Shown here: piece after piece, positions 1 through 7,221 of the stretch
Numbering within the stretch: position 1 is the stretch's first letter
How the letters are laid out: the number at the start of each line of letters is the position of its first letter
Assembly (NCBI GenBank): GCA_035646535.1
Contig: DASRPD010000064.1
Span: 1-30,664 of the forward strand
DNA: 30,664 nt
Reading direction: 5' to 3'
DNA from: DASRPD01 sp035646535
GTDB taxonomy: Bacteria > Actinomycetota > Acidimicrobiia > IMCC26256 > JANYLB01
Notes under the pieces: model-generated
Told to the model about the DNA's origin: nothing
The model's database searches: none
Seen by the model: the letters and a program-made list of their open reading frames with translations, nothing else
Position numbers and translations under genes: made by a program

Positions 1-3
1 GGG

Positions 4-77
4 TGGGCGCTGAGGGACTCGAACCCCCGACCCCCTCCTTGTAAGGGAGGTGCTCTCGCCAGCTGAGCTAAGCGCCC
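4..77 (-). tRNA. tRNA-Val (anticodon UAC)
   Basis: Read on the minus strand this folds as a full cloverleaf. The 7-bp acceptor stem pairs GGGCGCT with AGCGCCC, the D arm is GCTC/GAGC, the anticodon stem CCTCC/GGAGG holds the loop CTTACAA, and the T arm carries TTCGAGT. The anticodon is TAC, which reads valine codons. The discriminator base is A, and the DNA after it reads CCC, so the final CCA is not fully encoded. No split or partial copy of it is seen elsewhere in the window. Confidence 0.93.
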
Positions 78-252
78 GGAACGGTTAACCGTACCGGGAG
101 GCCGCCGGCGTCGGGGCAGCCGGGAGGAGTTGACCGCCGGCGGGTCGGGGTTCGCCTTCGGGACGCCGGGGGGACAACGTCCCGACTGTCACTTGCGTCA
201 CCCCGACCCGCCGTTCTGGCGGATTTCGGGTGTTGCCTCATGGAGTCGGCGA

Positions 253-573
253 TCAGGCCGAGCGGACCTCGATCTCCCACTCCACGATCTCGGGCGGCCG
301 CACCTTCGGCGGACGACCGCGCGTGCGCTTCTGCGCGAGGACCTTGCCGTTGGCGAGCAGCTCGCCGCCCCACACGCCCCACGGCTCCTGCCGTCCGATC
401 GCGGCGTCGAGGCATTCCTCGCGCACCGCGCAGCCGCGGCAGAACGCCTTGGCTCGGCCGATGTCATCGAGCTGTTCGGAGAAGAACAGCTCCGTGAGTG
501 CGGCCGCGCCGTCCCGACATCGGGCTTCGGCTCGCCACGCTTCGTCTTCGTCTTGTTCCTGCAGCGCATACAT
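253..573 (-). CDS. whiB7: WhiB7-like iron-sulfur transcriptional regulator
   Basis: A 106-aa WhiB-family protein. The four [4Fe-4S] ligands are C19, C45, C48 and C54 in the family pattern C...CxxC(x5)C. The turn EPWGVWGGE at 63-71 and the basic tail KRTRGRPPK at 82-90 carry an AT-hook RGRP. That combination is the signature of WhiB7, which binds the sigma factor and AT-rich DNA just upstream of -35 boxes to induce intrinsic antibiotic resistance. The ATG has AGGAGA about 9 nt upstream. A same-strand terminator and small ORF precede it (see 681-717 and 746-922), suggesting attenuation control. Family assignment is secure. The WhiB7 subgroup is inferred from the EPWGVWGGE turn and AT-hook; target genes cannot be read from this window. 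Confidence 0.85.
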   Translation of the reverse strand: MYALQEQDEDEAWRAEARCRDGAAALTELFFSEQLDDIGRAKAFCRGCAVREECLDAAIGRQEPWGVWGGELLANGKVLAQKRTRGRPPKVRPPEIVEWEIEVRSA

Positions 574-680
574 CTCGCTACTTCTCCTGGTCTCGTTGCC
601 TTGGGCTTCTGGCTTCTTGGTCCGGGTCGGTTCTTCTGGTTTGGTTCGTCGTTGGTCGATCCGATTGCTGGAAACATCCC

Positions 681-717
681 GGAAAACCAGAAAGGCCGCC
701 GGGTTGCCCCGGCGGCC
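681..717 (-). terminator. Intrinsic terminator/attenuator upstream of whiB7-like gene
   Basis: On the minus strand a perfect 10-bp GC stem (GGCCGCCGGG with CCCGGCGGCC, at 694-703 and 708-717, 4-nt loop) is followed directly by a T-rich tract TTTCTGGTTTT. This is a textbook Rho-independent terminator. It lies between the 58-codon ORF and the whiB7-like gene, all on the same strand, about 108 nt before the whiB start. It could end transcription of the small ORF or act as the attenuator of the whiB mRNA leader. Just after the small ORF stop codon a second small hairpin, GCAGT-CAAGA-ACTGC, is visible. Confidence 0.8.
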
Positions 718-745
718 TGGTGAGCTCCTGCGCAGTTCTTGACTG

Positions 746-922
746 CTAGGGAGAGATCACCGGGCACCGAGGCCGCACGTGCTTGCGGTCGGTGGTGCTG
801 CCCGAGAGCGTGTGCATCGACCACGGGCAGGATCCGACCGGCGCAATGGCACCCATCGCCGTGACGCGCGCGTCGACGGCGGAGGCCACGTACCGGGGCC
901 GTGCGTCGAAGGCGGTCGTCAT
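746..922 (-). CDS. 58-aa ORF, probable leader (uORF) of the whiB7-like gene
   Basis: A 58-codon ORF beginning MTTAFDARPRY and ending TAG at 746, with a possible AGGA ribosome site about 8 nt before the ATG. I recognise no domain in it. It has two cysteines and no membrane segment. The position is what matters: promoter-like sequence upstream, a hairpin right after the stop, then a strong terminator and the WhiB7-like gene on the same strand. Known whiB7 genes have a long leader with a short upstream ORF and an intrinsic terminator, so that stalled translation permits read-through. By analogy this is inferred to be the sensing ORF. Shorter internal ATG starts (residues 23 and 36) are possible, as is an independent small gene. 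Confidence 0.5.
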   Translation of the reverse strand: MTTAFDARPRYVASAVDARVTAMGAIAPVGSCPWSMHTLSGSTTDRKHVRPRCPVISP

Positions 923-1007
923 CGGGATTCCTGTCTCCGTTGGATCGAATGTCGTCGGGTGAAGCTCGCTCAGCCTACAACGGCATCTACCGCCGCGGGC
1001 TTGAGGC

Positions 1008-1045
1008 AGTCGAGCAGACACCCGCGACCGGGTCAAGCGAATTAA
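1008..1045 (-). promoter_or_regulatory. Candidate WhiB7-autoregulated promoter
   Basis: Minus strand reads TTAATT (1045-1040), 3 nt, TTGACC (-35, 1036-1031), a 17-nt spacer, then TCGACT (1013-1008) as a weak -10. An AT-rich tract a few bases upstream of the -35 box is the known WhiB7 target layout, and it stands out in this GC-rich DNA. The -10 is poor. An alternative -10-like TAGGCT lies at 977-972 but without a good -35. Transcription from the first site would give a leader of roughly 430 nt before the whiB start. Confidence 0.4.
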
Positions 1046-1089
1046 CGGTCGGCCCCTGCGGGCGGCATCTGGCCCCAGGTTGGCCGGCC

Positions 1090-1105
1090 GCCGGGCGGGC
1101 CCGGC
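1090..1105 (-). terminator. Short GC hairpin after the inositol phosphatase operon
   Basis: A perfect 7-bp stem (GCCGGGC/GCCCGGC) with a 2-base loop sits 15 nt beyond the stop codon of the last operon gene. There is no T tract, so it is at best a weak or Rho-assisted terminator. Confidence 0.3.
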
Positions 1106-1120
1106 ATCGTGCCGGATCGG

Positions 1121-1933
1121 CTAGCCCTCGGTGGCACCCACGAGGTCCAGGATCCGGGCGTGGACGGCCGGGTTACCGACGACGATGTTGCCGGAGTCGA
1201 GCCAGGCGCGGTCGTCACCGGCCCAATCGGTGACGATCCCGCCGGCTTCACGGACCAACAGGGCGCCGGCGGCGACGTCCCACGGGCCGAGGGCGAGCTC
1301 GAAGTAGCCGTCGAAGACCCCGGCTGCGGTCCAGGCGAGATCGAGGCTGGCCGCGCCGGCGCGGCGCAGGTCCTCGAAGCATTCGAGCGCCGCGTGGAGC
1401 ACGGGCAGGTAGCGCGGCCGCAGCTTGGGATGGCGGAACGGAAAGCCGGTCGCGCAGATCGCGGACTCGGGCTCGCGGTCGCTGACCGAGATTCGCTGCC
1501 CGTCGCGGTAGGTGCCGCCGCCGGCAACCGCGGTGAATGTGGTGTCGAGCAGCGGCGCGTGCACGACCCCCACGACCGGGCGACCGTCGGCGACCAGGGC
1601 GATCGACACGCCGACGACAGGAAAGCGGTGCAGGAAGTTCGAGGTGCCGTCCAGCGGATCGACGATCCAGCCCAAGGCGGCGCGCTCGCCGCCCTCTTCT
1701 TCGCCGAACACCGGGATCTGCGGTGCGGCTCGTTCCAGCACCGCGCGCACGGCCCGTTCGCTGGCGGTGTCGGTGTCGCTCACCCAGTCACCCGGCGCCT
1801 TGGACCGCACGTTCGCGGGGTCACCGAACGACGTCGTGATGATCTCGCCGCCGGCGCGCGCCGCGTCGACAGCTGCACGGAGGTGGGCGTCGAGGTCGCC
1901 GGATCCGCCAGCTCGTTCGCCCGTCGGGCTCAT
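1121..1933 (-). CDS. Inositol monophosphatase family phosphatase
   Basis: A 270-aa Mg-dependent phosphomonoesterase of the IMPase/SuhB fold, the usual length for the family. The metal-binding motifs are present: GEEEGG (about 77-82), VDPLDGTSNF (91-100, with D92 and D95), and the second signature around W201 ending GPWDVAAGALL with D219. Likely substrates are inositol-1-phosphate or a related sugar phosphate; the sequence does not decide. The ATG is chosen because it overlaps the stop of the upstream gene (ATGA at 1930-1933), which implies translational coupling. A longer in-frame extension would run through the upstream gene and is rejected. It is the last gene of the molybdenum-cofactor operon. 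Confidence 0.88.
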   Translation of the reverse strand: MSPTGERAGGSGDLDAHLRAAVDAARAGGEIITTSFGDPANVRSKAPGDWVSDTDTASERAVRAVLERAAPQIPVFGEEEGGERAALGWIVDPLDGTSNFLHRFPVVGVSIALVADGRPVVGVVHAPLLDTTFTAVAGGGTYRDGQRISVSDREPESAICATGFPFRHPKLRPRYLPVLHAALECFEDLRRAGAASLDLAWTAAGVFDGYFELALGPWDVAAGALLVREAGGIVTDWAGDDRAWLDSGNIVVGNPAVHARILDLVGATEG

Positions 1934-2682
1934 TCGGAGCCTCGCACCGTCGGCGCGAGCCGGTCGAGCAGTTCGAGCGTGCCCGCAGCCACGATCTGGC
2001 GGCGCGCGTCGGCATCGGCGACGTCGAGCCGACGGCCCTGAGCGTCGCGCAGCGACGCGCCGGCCTCGAACGCAATGAGCAGACCGCCGAGGTAGTCCCA
2101 CGGGGCGTGCATCGACTCGAGATCGAGGTACGCGTCGAACGCCCCGGTGGCGACGTCGCACAGCGCAAGCGCGGCCGACCCCAGGATGCGGCACTGCTTC
2201 CAGGCGAGTGGATGGGCCGGAATGCTCGACAGCGCAACGAATGAGCTCTCGATCGTCGTGGCATCGGATGCGCGGATCAGCACACCGTCGCGCGTGGCAC
2301 CCCGCCCGCGGATGGCGCGGTAACGCACCCCCGTCGCCTGGTTTACGACCAGCGCGACCTCCGGACCGTCGGGCCCGAGCGCGCAGATCGACGTGCACCA
2401 GTACGGCAGGTGGCGTGAGGCGTTGGTCGAGCCGTCGACCGGGTCGAGCACGATCGTGTACGCAGAGTCGGTCGGCCCGGTTCGGCCCGACTCTTCCGAG
2501 AGGACGGCGAGGCCCGCGCCCCGCAGCTCGCGCAGCGCCACGGCGTCGGCAACCAAGTCGATCGCGTACTGACCCGGCTTGGCGGTGCGGGCGCGTCGTG
2601 CCGGCCCGGCGATGGGCGCGAGCGCGTCACCGACCGCGGTCGCCATGCGCTCGAAGAGCGCGAGCAGCTCGTCGGGTGGCAT
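1930..2682 (-). CDS. Second inositol monophosphatase family protein
   Basis: A 250-aa paralogue of the next gene. It keeps the metal and catalytic residues: LSEESG (61-66), VLDPVDGSTN (78-87, with D80 and D83), and HAPWDYLGG (192-200) with D196. Similarity to its neighbour seems confined to these motifs, so the pair is divergent rather than a recent duplication. The start ATG shares a base with the stop of the oxidoreductase gene (TGATG at 2680-2684), and its own stop overlaps the next start. Substrate is unknown: inositol phosphate, fructose-1,6-bisphosphate or a 3'-phosphoadenosine nucleotide are all handled by this fold. The function is inferred to be a soluble cytoplasmic phosphatase. Confidence 0.82.
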   Translation of the reverse strand: MPPDELLALFERMATAVGDALAPIAGPARRARTAKPGQYAIDLVADAVALRELRGAGLAVLSEESGRTGPTDSAYTIVLDPVDGSTNASRHLPYWCTSICALGPDGPEVALVVNQATGVRYRAIRGRGATRDGVLIRASDATTIESSFVALSSIPAHPLAWKQCRILGSAALALCDVATGAFDAYLDLESMHAPWDYLGGLLIAFEAGASLRDAQGRRLDVADADARRQIVAAGTLELLDRLAPTVRGSE

Positions 2683-4925
2683 CAGCGCGCCACGATCTCG
2701 ACCACGGCGTTGTAGTCGGGAACACCGGAATCCGGATCGCGGCGGCCGGCCGAAAGCAGCACGTTGGCCTCGGGAAAGAAGGCCTCGACGTTGCCCGAAC
2801 GGATCGGGGCGACGTGCAGGCGGGCGGCCATCTCGCCGTGAGGCGACCGAGCCACGACTGCACCACCGTCGGCCAGGCCGAGCGCGGCGGCATCGCCGGC
2901 CGAGATGAACAGCGCGTCGCGGTCCGCGCCGGTCAACGGATCGCGATCGGCCTGCACCATCGAGTTGAACTGCTTGCCCCGGCGGGTGGTCAACAGGAAG
3001 CGGCCCTCGGGGACGTCACGCGGCCGAGGAACGACCCGGGAGAAGCGTGCCTTGCCGTCGGGCGTCGGGAACGAGCCGCCCTCACACAGGCGGGTGCCAC
3101 CCCATTGCACCGAATCACCGGTTGCGGCGAGCGTATCGACGCCCGCGTATGCGGGCACGATCCGCGCGATCTCGTCGCGGATCTCCTGACCGCTCGTGAA
3201 CTCCATGAGCTCGGCGCGTTCCGGATCGGCGTGGCGGGCGAGATCGACGTAGATCTCCCACTCGCTGCGGGCCTCTCCAATGGGCCGAGCCGCGATCTGA
3301 GGGCTGAACACGATCCGCCGTTCGTTTGTGGTCTCGGTGCCACCGTCGCGTTGTTCGTAGCGCGTCGCGGCGGGGAGGAGGAGCACCTCTTCGCCCGGGT
3401 CGACGAGCATCTGGCTGGACATGACGATGTCGACGTGCACGCGCAGCGGCACTCGACCGAGCGCGTGGGCCACCGACTCCGGATCGGGCAGCACGTCGAG
3501 GAAGTTGCCGCCGCTCGACCACAAGACGTCGAGACCGCCGCGTCCGCCGGCCTCCACCATCTCCTGGGCGGTCAACCCGGGGAGGTCGGGCACCGGGAAC
3601 CCGTAGGCCTCCGAGAGCGCGGCGGCGTTCGCGGGCTCGACGGGGACGCCACCGGGCAGCGCGGTCGCGTACGCGCCCATCTCGGCGCCGCCCTGCACGC
3701 CGGAATGGCCCCGAATGGGCATGAGACCGGCGCCGGGGCGACCGACGTTGCCGCGGGTCAGGGCCAGGTTGATGATCGCTCCGACGGTGTCGGTCGCATC
3801 CTCGTGTTGGGTGATGCCCATCGACCACACCAGCACCGCCGAGCTCGCCGCCGCGTAGATGCGAGCGAAGCGGGTCATGTCCTCGCGGGTTGCGCCCGAG
3901 GCGGCCTCGAGCTCGTCGAACGATTCCTGTTCCAGCTCGTCGAGCAGCTCGGCGAAGTCGGTGGTGTGCTCGCGCACGAAGCGGCGGTCGATCGCGCCGT
4001 CGGCCAGCAGAACCTTGAGCACGCCGTTCAGGAACGCGGCGTCGCCCCCGACGTGCACGGAGAAGAAATCGTCGGCCATCTTCGTGCCGAACATGGCGCT
4101 CTCGGCGTTGCTCGGTACCCAGTAACGCTCGAGGCCGGGCTCGCGGTACGGGTTCACCACGATGACCTTCGCGCCGCGCTTGCGGGCGAGGTACAGGTAC
4201 TTCATGAACACCGGCTGCGCGTTGGCGACATTGGATCCGAACAGGATGATGAGATCGGAGTGGATGACGTCGGTGTAGGAACACGTCGTGGCGGCAACGC
4301 CGATCGCCTCTTTCAGCGCGGTGGTCGAGGGCGCGTGGCACACGCGTGCCGCGTTGTCGACGTTCGCGCTGCCGAGGAAGCGGACGAGCTTCTGGGCGAC
4401 GTAGTACACCTCGTTGGTGATGCCGCGGGCGGTGAGATAGAAGGCCATCCGCTCGGGGGAGCTGTCGCCGAGCCGGCGCCCCGCGAGCGTCAGCGCCTCG
4501 TCCCAGCCGATCCGGTGGAACCCGGGCTCACCGCGGCGGCGGAGCATCGGGTACGGGAGCCGGCCGAGGTTGCGGAGCTCCTTGCCGGTATACGACCGCA
4601 AGGTCTCGACGTCGGCAAGGACCGCCGGATCGAGTGCGTCCATCGTGTTGAGCGACAGCAGCTCGAGGCGGGTCGTGCACAGGTGAATGCCCTCGATCGT
4701 CCAGTCGTGGAAGCCGGCCACGCCGAGCGCGCAGCCATCACATACGCCCTTGCGGAGGATCTTCCACGCGTAGCCGAGGTGCCTGCGGTTCTGCCACGCG
4801 ATTCGCGCCATGGCGGTGTAGTGGTTCGGTTTCGTCTCACCGACTCCGTACGGCTTGAAGCCGACCCACAGATCTCGCTTCGTGCCGCGCGGTGCCTTGA
4901 TCCGGGCCGACCCTTTCCATGCCAT
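2682..4925 (-). CDS. FdhF/YdeP-family molybdopterin oxidoreductase
   Basis: A 747-aa protein resembling the catalytic subunit of formate dehydrogenase-H, in the YdeP-type branch. C62-x2-C65 (VCDGCALG) and C83 are candidate iron-sulfur ligands. The segment ARVCHAPS places C196-H197 where formate dehydrogenases have Sec/Cys-His ligating molybdenum. Later blocks VWSMGITQ, RGNVGRPGAG and RGHSGVQGG are typical molybdopterin-binding loops. No Tat signal is seen, so it should be cytoplasmic. YdeP itself is linked to acid resistance in E. coli, but its reaction is not settled; formate oxidation here is only a possibility. fdhD ends 2 nt before this ATG and mobA lies further upstream, so cofactor maturation genes are co-transcribed with their likely client. 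Confidence 0.88.
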   Translation of the reverse strand: MAWKGSARIKAPRGTKRDLWVGFKPYGVGETKPNHYTAMARIAWQNRRHLGYAWKILRKGVCDGCALGVAGFHDWTIEGIHLCTTRLELLSLNTMDALDPAVLADVETLRSYTGKELRNLGRLPYPMLRRRGEPGFHRIGWDEALTLAGRRLGDSSPERMAFYLTARGITNEVYYVAQKLVRFLGSANVDNAARVCHAPSTTALKEAIGVAATTCSYTDVIHSDLIILFGSNVANAQPVFMKYLYLARKRGAKVIVVNPYREPGLERYWVPSNAESAMFGTKMADDFFSVHVGGDAAFLNGVLKVLLADGAIDRRFVREHTTDFAELLDELEQESFDELEAASGATREDMTRFARIYAAASSAVLVWSMGITQHEDATDTVGAIINLALTRGNVGRPGAGLMPIRGHSGVQGGAEMGAYATALPGGVPVEPANAAALSEAYGFPVPDLPGLTAQEMVEAGGRGGLDVLWSSGGNFLDVLPDPESVAHALGRVPLRVHVDIVMSSQMLVDPGEEVLLLPAATRYEQRDGGTETTNERRIVFSPQIAARPIGEARSEWEIYVDLARHADPERAELMEFTSGQEIRDEIARIVPAYAGVDTLAATGDSVQWGGTRLCEGGSFPTPDGKARFSRVVPRPRDVPEGRFLLTTRRGKQFNSMVQADRDPLTGADRDALFISAGDAAALGLADGGAVVARSPHGEMAARLHVAPIRSGNVEAFFPEANVLLSAGRRDPDSGVPDYNAVVEIVAR

Positions 4926-4927
4926 CG

Positions 4928-5818
4928 CTACCGGGTCCCCTCGATGCGGTCGGGACCCGAGTACACGACGAACCGGCTGCCCCGGAGGAACCCGACCAGG
5001 GTCTGGCCCAGCCGCGCCGCGGTCGCCACCGCGAGATTGGACGGCGCCGACACCGCGCACAGCACGGCGAAGCCGGCCATCGCCGCCTTCTGCACGATCT
5101 CGTAGCTGATCCGCCCCGAGACCATCAGGATGGAATCGGTGCACGGCACGCGGCCGTCGAGGAGCGCGTGGCCGACGAGCTTGTCGACGGCGTTGTGGCG
5201 ACCGATGTCCTCTCGTATGGTCTGGAGCGCGCCGCCCGCGTCGAACCGCGCCGCGGCGTGGAGCCCGCCGGTAGCGTCGAAGACCGCCTGCGCAGCGCGG
5301 AGACGGCCGGGAAGCTCGGTCAGCACCGCCGCCGACACGTACGGGCCACGACCAATCGGTCGGCACTCCAGCTCGAGCTGGTCGAGCGTCGTCTTGCCGC
5401 ACACCCCACAGCTGGCGTGCACGGCGAAGTTCCGTCGGTGCGCGTCCAGCTCGACCGGGACGCGCAGACGAGCGGTCACGACGTTGTACTCCTGGGTGCC
5501 GTCACCGGCGAGGCAGTACGCGAGCGAGTCGATGTCGTCACGGTGGGCGAGAAGGCCTTCGTTGTGCAGGAAACCCGCGGTCAGCTCGAAGTCGTGGCCG
5601 GGGGTTCGCATGGTGACAACGATCGGGGTCGCATCGGCCGCGGGGATTTGCACGCGGATCTCCATCGGCTCCTCGGTCACGAGCCGGTCGGGCCGCTCCG
5701 AGAGCTCGCCACCCTCACAGACCTGCACGCGGGTGGTGGTGGTCGGCGTGCGCGCGGGCCGGGCGCGGCCGGCGGGCGATCCGGCCGGCGCAGGCGGGGC
5801 GGCGGGCTCGGGCGGCAT
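4928..5818 (-). CDS. fdhD: FdhD, sulfurtransferase for formate dehydrogenase maturation
   Basis: A 296-aa FdhD. The protein delivers sulfur from a cysteine desulfurase to the molybdenum cofactor before insertion into formate dehydrogenase. The essential CxxC is C137-G-V-C140 within ASCGVCGKTT. Also visible are the GHDFELTAGFLHNEG block (74-88), the DIGRHNAVDK block and the SGRISYEIVQKA block that mark the family. The first 30 residues are Pro/Ala/Thr-rich and poorly constrained. I chose the ATG at 5818, 10 nt after the mobA stop; an in-frame ATG at 5866 would overlap mobA. It lies directly upstream of the YdeP-like oxidoreductase, its probable client. Confidence 0.92.
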   Translation of the reverse strand: MPPEPAAPPAPAGSPAGRARPARTPTTTTRVQVCEGGELSERPDRLVTEEPMEIRVQIPAADATPIVVTMRTPGHDFELTAGFLHNEGLLAHRDDIDSLAYCLAGDGTQEYNVVTARLRVPVELDAHRRNFAVHASCGVCGKTTLDQLELECRPIGRGPYVSAAVLTELPGRLRAAQAVFDATGGLHAAARFDAGGALQTIREDIGRHNAVDKLVGHALLDGRVPCTDSILMVSGRISYEIVQKAAMAGFAVLCAVSAPSNLAVATAARLGQTLVGFLRGSRFVVYSGPDRIEGTR

Positions 5819-5828
5819 CGATGCGAGG

Positions 5829-6476
5829 CTACCGGCCGCGAGCCTCCTGCCAGCGTTCGAGGTCACCCTGGGTGTCCACGTCGGCGAAGGTGGCCGCGGG
5901 TGAGACCGCTCGCCACACGGGTTCGGTGATCCTGTCGAAATCGACTGCGTCCAGCAGCGAATGGAGCGACCGCGCGCGAGTCCCGTTGCGAGAAGCCGGG
6001 CCCGCGACTTGCAGAGCTGACGCGACGCTCAGAGCTTCGGCGCCATAGCGGGCACACACCAACTGGAGGTAGCCCGACTCGACCGGGACGACCGTGCGCG
6101 CACCGGGCCAATCGGCGAGGAGCTGGACGATGGCACGGTCGACACCGGGCAAGTCGCAGCCCAACAGCACCACGCCCGTCTCCGCGGCGGACCCGAGCGC
6201 CGCCGCGCCCGCGAGCAGCGCCGCGAACGGACCATCTCCCGGGGGGTCCTCGCGGCACGCGGCGAGGGAGGTGACCCCCGGGCCGACCTCGATCACCGGA
6301 TCACACACTGCGGCGAGCACTTGCGCCGCCCGGTCGGCGAGGCGGGTACCGCCGATGACCGCGGTCGCCTTGTCAGCTCCGAGCCGCCGGCTCGCGCCGC
6401 CGGTCAACAGGAGCCCGGCGCAGGGCGCCGTACGCTCCGATCCCGGCCCGGGCCACGGCTGTCGCGCGGGGCTCAA
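5829..6476 (-). CDS. mobA: MobA, molybdenum cofactor guanylyltransferase
   Basis: About 215 aa. MobA joins GMP to molybdopterin to make the bis-MGD cofactor used by formate-dehydrogenase-type enzymes. The N-terminal nucleotide-binding loop LLTGGASRRLGADKA matches the family pattern LxGGxSxRxGxDK, and LLGCDLPG carries the metal-binding Asp. A longer ATG start at 6524 is open but would overlap the previous gene by 52 nt. A TTG at 6476 gives a four-base TTGA overlap with that gene's stop, matching the GTGA and ATGA junctions elsewhere in this operon, so I prefer it. There is no strong ribosome site for either start. Confidence 0.85.
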   Translation of the reverse strand: MSPARQPWPGPGSERTAPCAGLLLTGGASRRLGADKATAVIGGTRLADRAAQVLAAVCDPVIEVGPGVTSLAACREDPPGDGPFAALLAGAAALGSAAETGVVLLGCDLPGVDRAIVQLLADWPGARTVVPVESGYLQLVCARYGAEALSVASALQVAGPASRNGTRARSLHSLLDAVDFDRITEPVWRAVSPAATFADVDTQGDLERWQEARGR

Positions 6477-6913
6477 CTCGGCGATGTCGTCTCCGGACGC
6501 AGCTGGTAACGAATCACGCTCCACGATCCTGACCGTCGCTCGAGGTGCAGCTCGTTGTGGACCGGCGCCTCGTCGCGCAGGTCGAGCCGGGTGAGAACCG
6601 CGGCTGCACCGCGATCGTGTTTGGCCACGGCTTCGATCTCGACGTGTTCGACGACGGCGCGCAGGCGGGGTCGGCCCTCATAGGTCGCGCGCTTGTCGCT
6701 CATGAACTCGTGGCGCTTGCGTCCGTCACGAAGCGCGTTCGACGAGAGCGTCCAGATCGTGTCGAGGTCGAGCCGATCCCAGGCGAGCTCGTAGGCGAGC
6801 GCGACGTCGCCGGCCGTCGGGCCTCGCTCCATGGCGACACCGAGCACCAGGGCGACGATGAGCAGGAAGATCACGACGACCACTGCCGTGGTGAGCACCG
6901 CGTTCGCGATCAC
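6473..6913 (-). CDS. Membrane-anchored small protein of unknown function
   Basis: 146 aa from a GTG that overlaps the upstream stop (GTGA at 6910-6913). One hydrophobic segment near the N-terminus (about residues 4-26, rich in V, I and L) should anchor it. The remainder, from about 30 to 146, is soluble and mixed alpha/beta. Its pattern (AYELAWDRLDLDTIWTL early, then charged strands ending SGSWSVIRYQL) resembles NTF2/SnoaL-like folds, but this is a guess from texture. Its position inside a molybdenum-cofactor operon suggests co-expression, not a specific role. An upstream in-frame ATG at 7009 would read through the dehydratase gene and is rejected. Confidence 0.7.
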   Translation of the reverse strand: MIANAVLTTAVVVVIFLLIVALVLGVAMERGPTAGDVALAYELAWDRLDLDTIWTLSSNALRDGRKRHEFMSDKRATYEGRPRLRAVVEHVEIEAVAKHDRGAAAVLTRLDLRDEAPVHNELHLERRSGSWSVIRYQLRPETTSPS

Positions 6914-7197
6914 GATGCCTCGTCCTCGATGCCGCGCGCCAGGGCAAGGTCGCGTTCGGTGATGCCGCCCGCGTCGTGGCTGGTGAGCAGGACGCGCACG
7001 CGGTTCCACCGGATGTCGAGGTCGGGATGGTGATCGGCTTGCTCGGCCAGGAACCCGACCCGGACCACGAACGCGACCGCGGCGGCGAACGAGCTCAGGC
7101 CGTAGGTCTTCTCGATCGCGTCACCGGTGCGGGACCAGCCCGCGAGCTGGCCCAGCGCCTCGGCGATGGCGGTGTCGTCTAAACGGGCCACAATCAC
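6910..7197 (-). CDS. Pterin-4a-carbinolamine dehydratase
   Basis: A 95-aa PCD/DCoH-family protein. In other organisms it dehydrates 4a-hydroxytetrahydropterin, and bacterial members near molybdenum-cofactor genes have been proposed to act in pterin metabolism. The active-site motif ADHHPD gives H56 and H57, and the third histidine is H74 in LTSHDAGGIT, so all catalytic residues are present. The start is a GTG at 7197 with GGGAG about 4-5 nt upstream; a second GTG two codons later is possible. It heads the minus-strand operon and diverges from the cyclase gene with only 24 bp between starts, leaving little room for separate promoters. Confidence 0.88.
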   Translation of the reverse strand: MIVARLDDTAIAEALGQLAGWSRTGDAIEKTYGLSSFAAAVAFVVRVGFLAEQADHHPDLDIRWNRVRVLLTSHDAGGITERDLALARGIEDEAS

Positions 7198-7221
7198 CAG
7201 TCTCCCACCTATCCTCTGCCC

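Noticed and set aside
2208..5105. A 965-codon open frame on the plus strand
   Set aside because: It lies antisense to the second IMPase, YdeP-like oxidoreductase and fdhD genes and has the Arg/Gly/Asp-rich composition typical of GC-rich shadow frames; no domain is recognisable.
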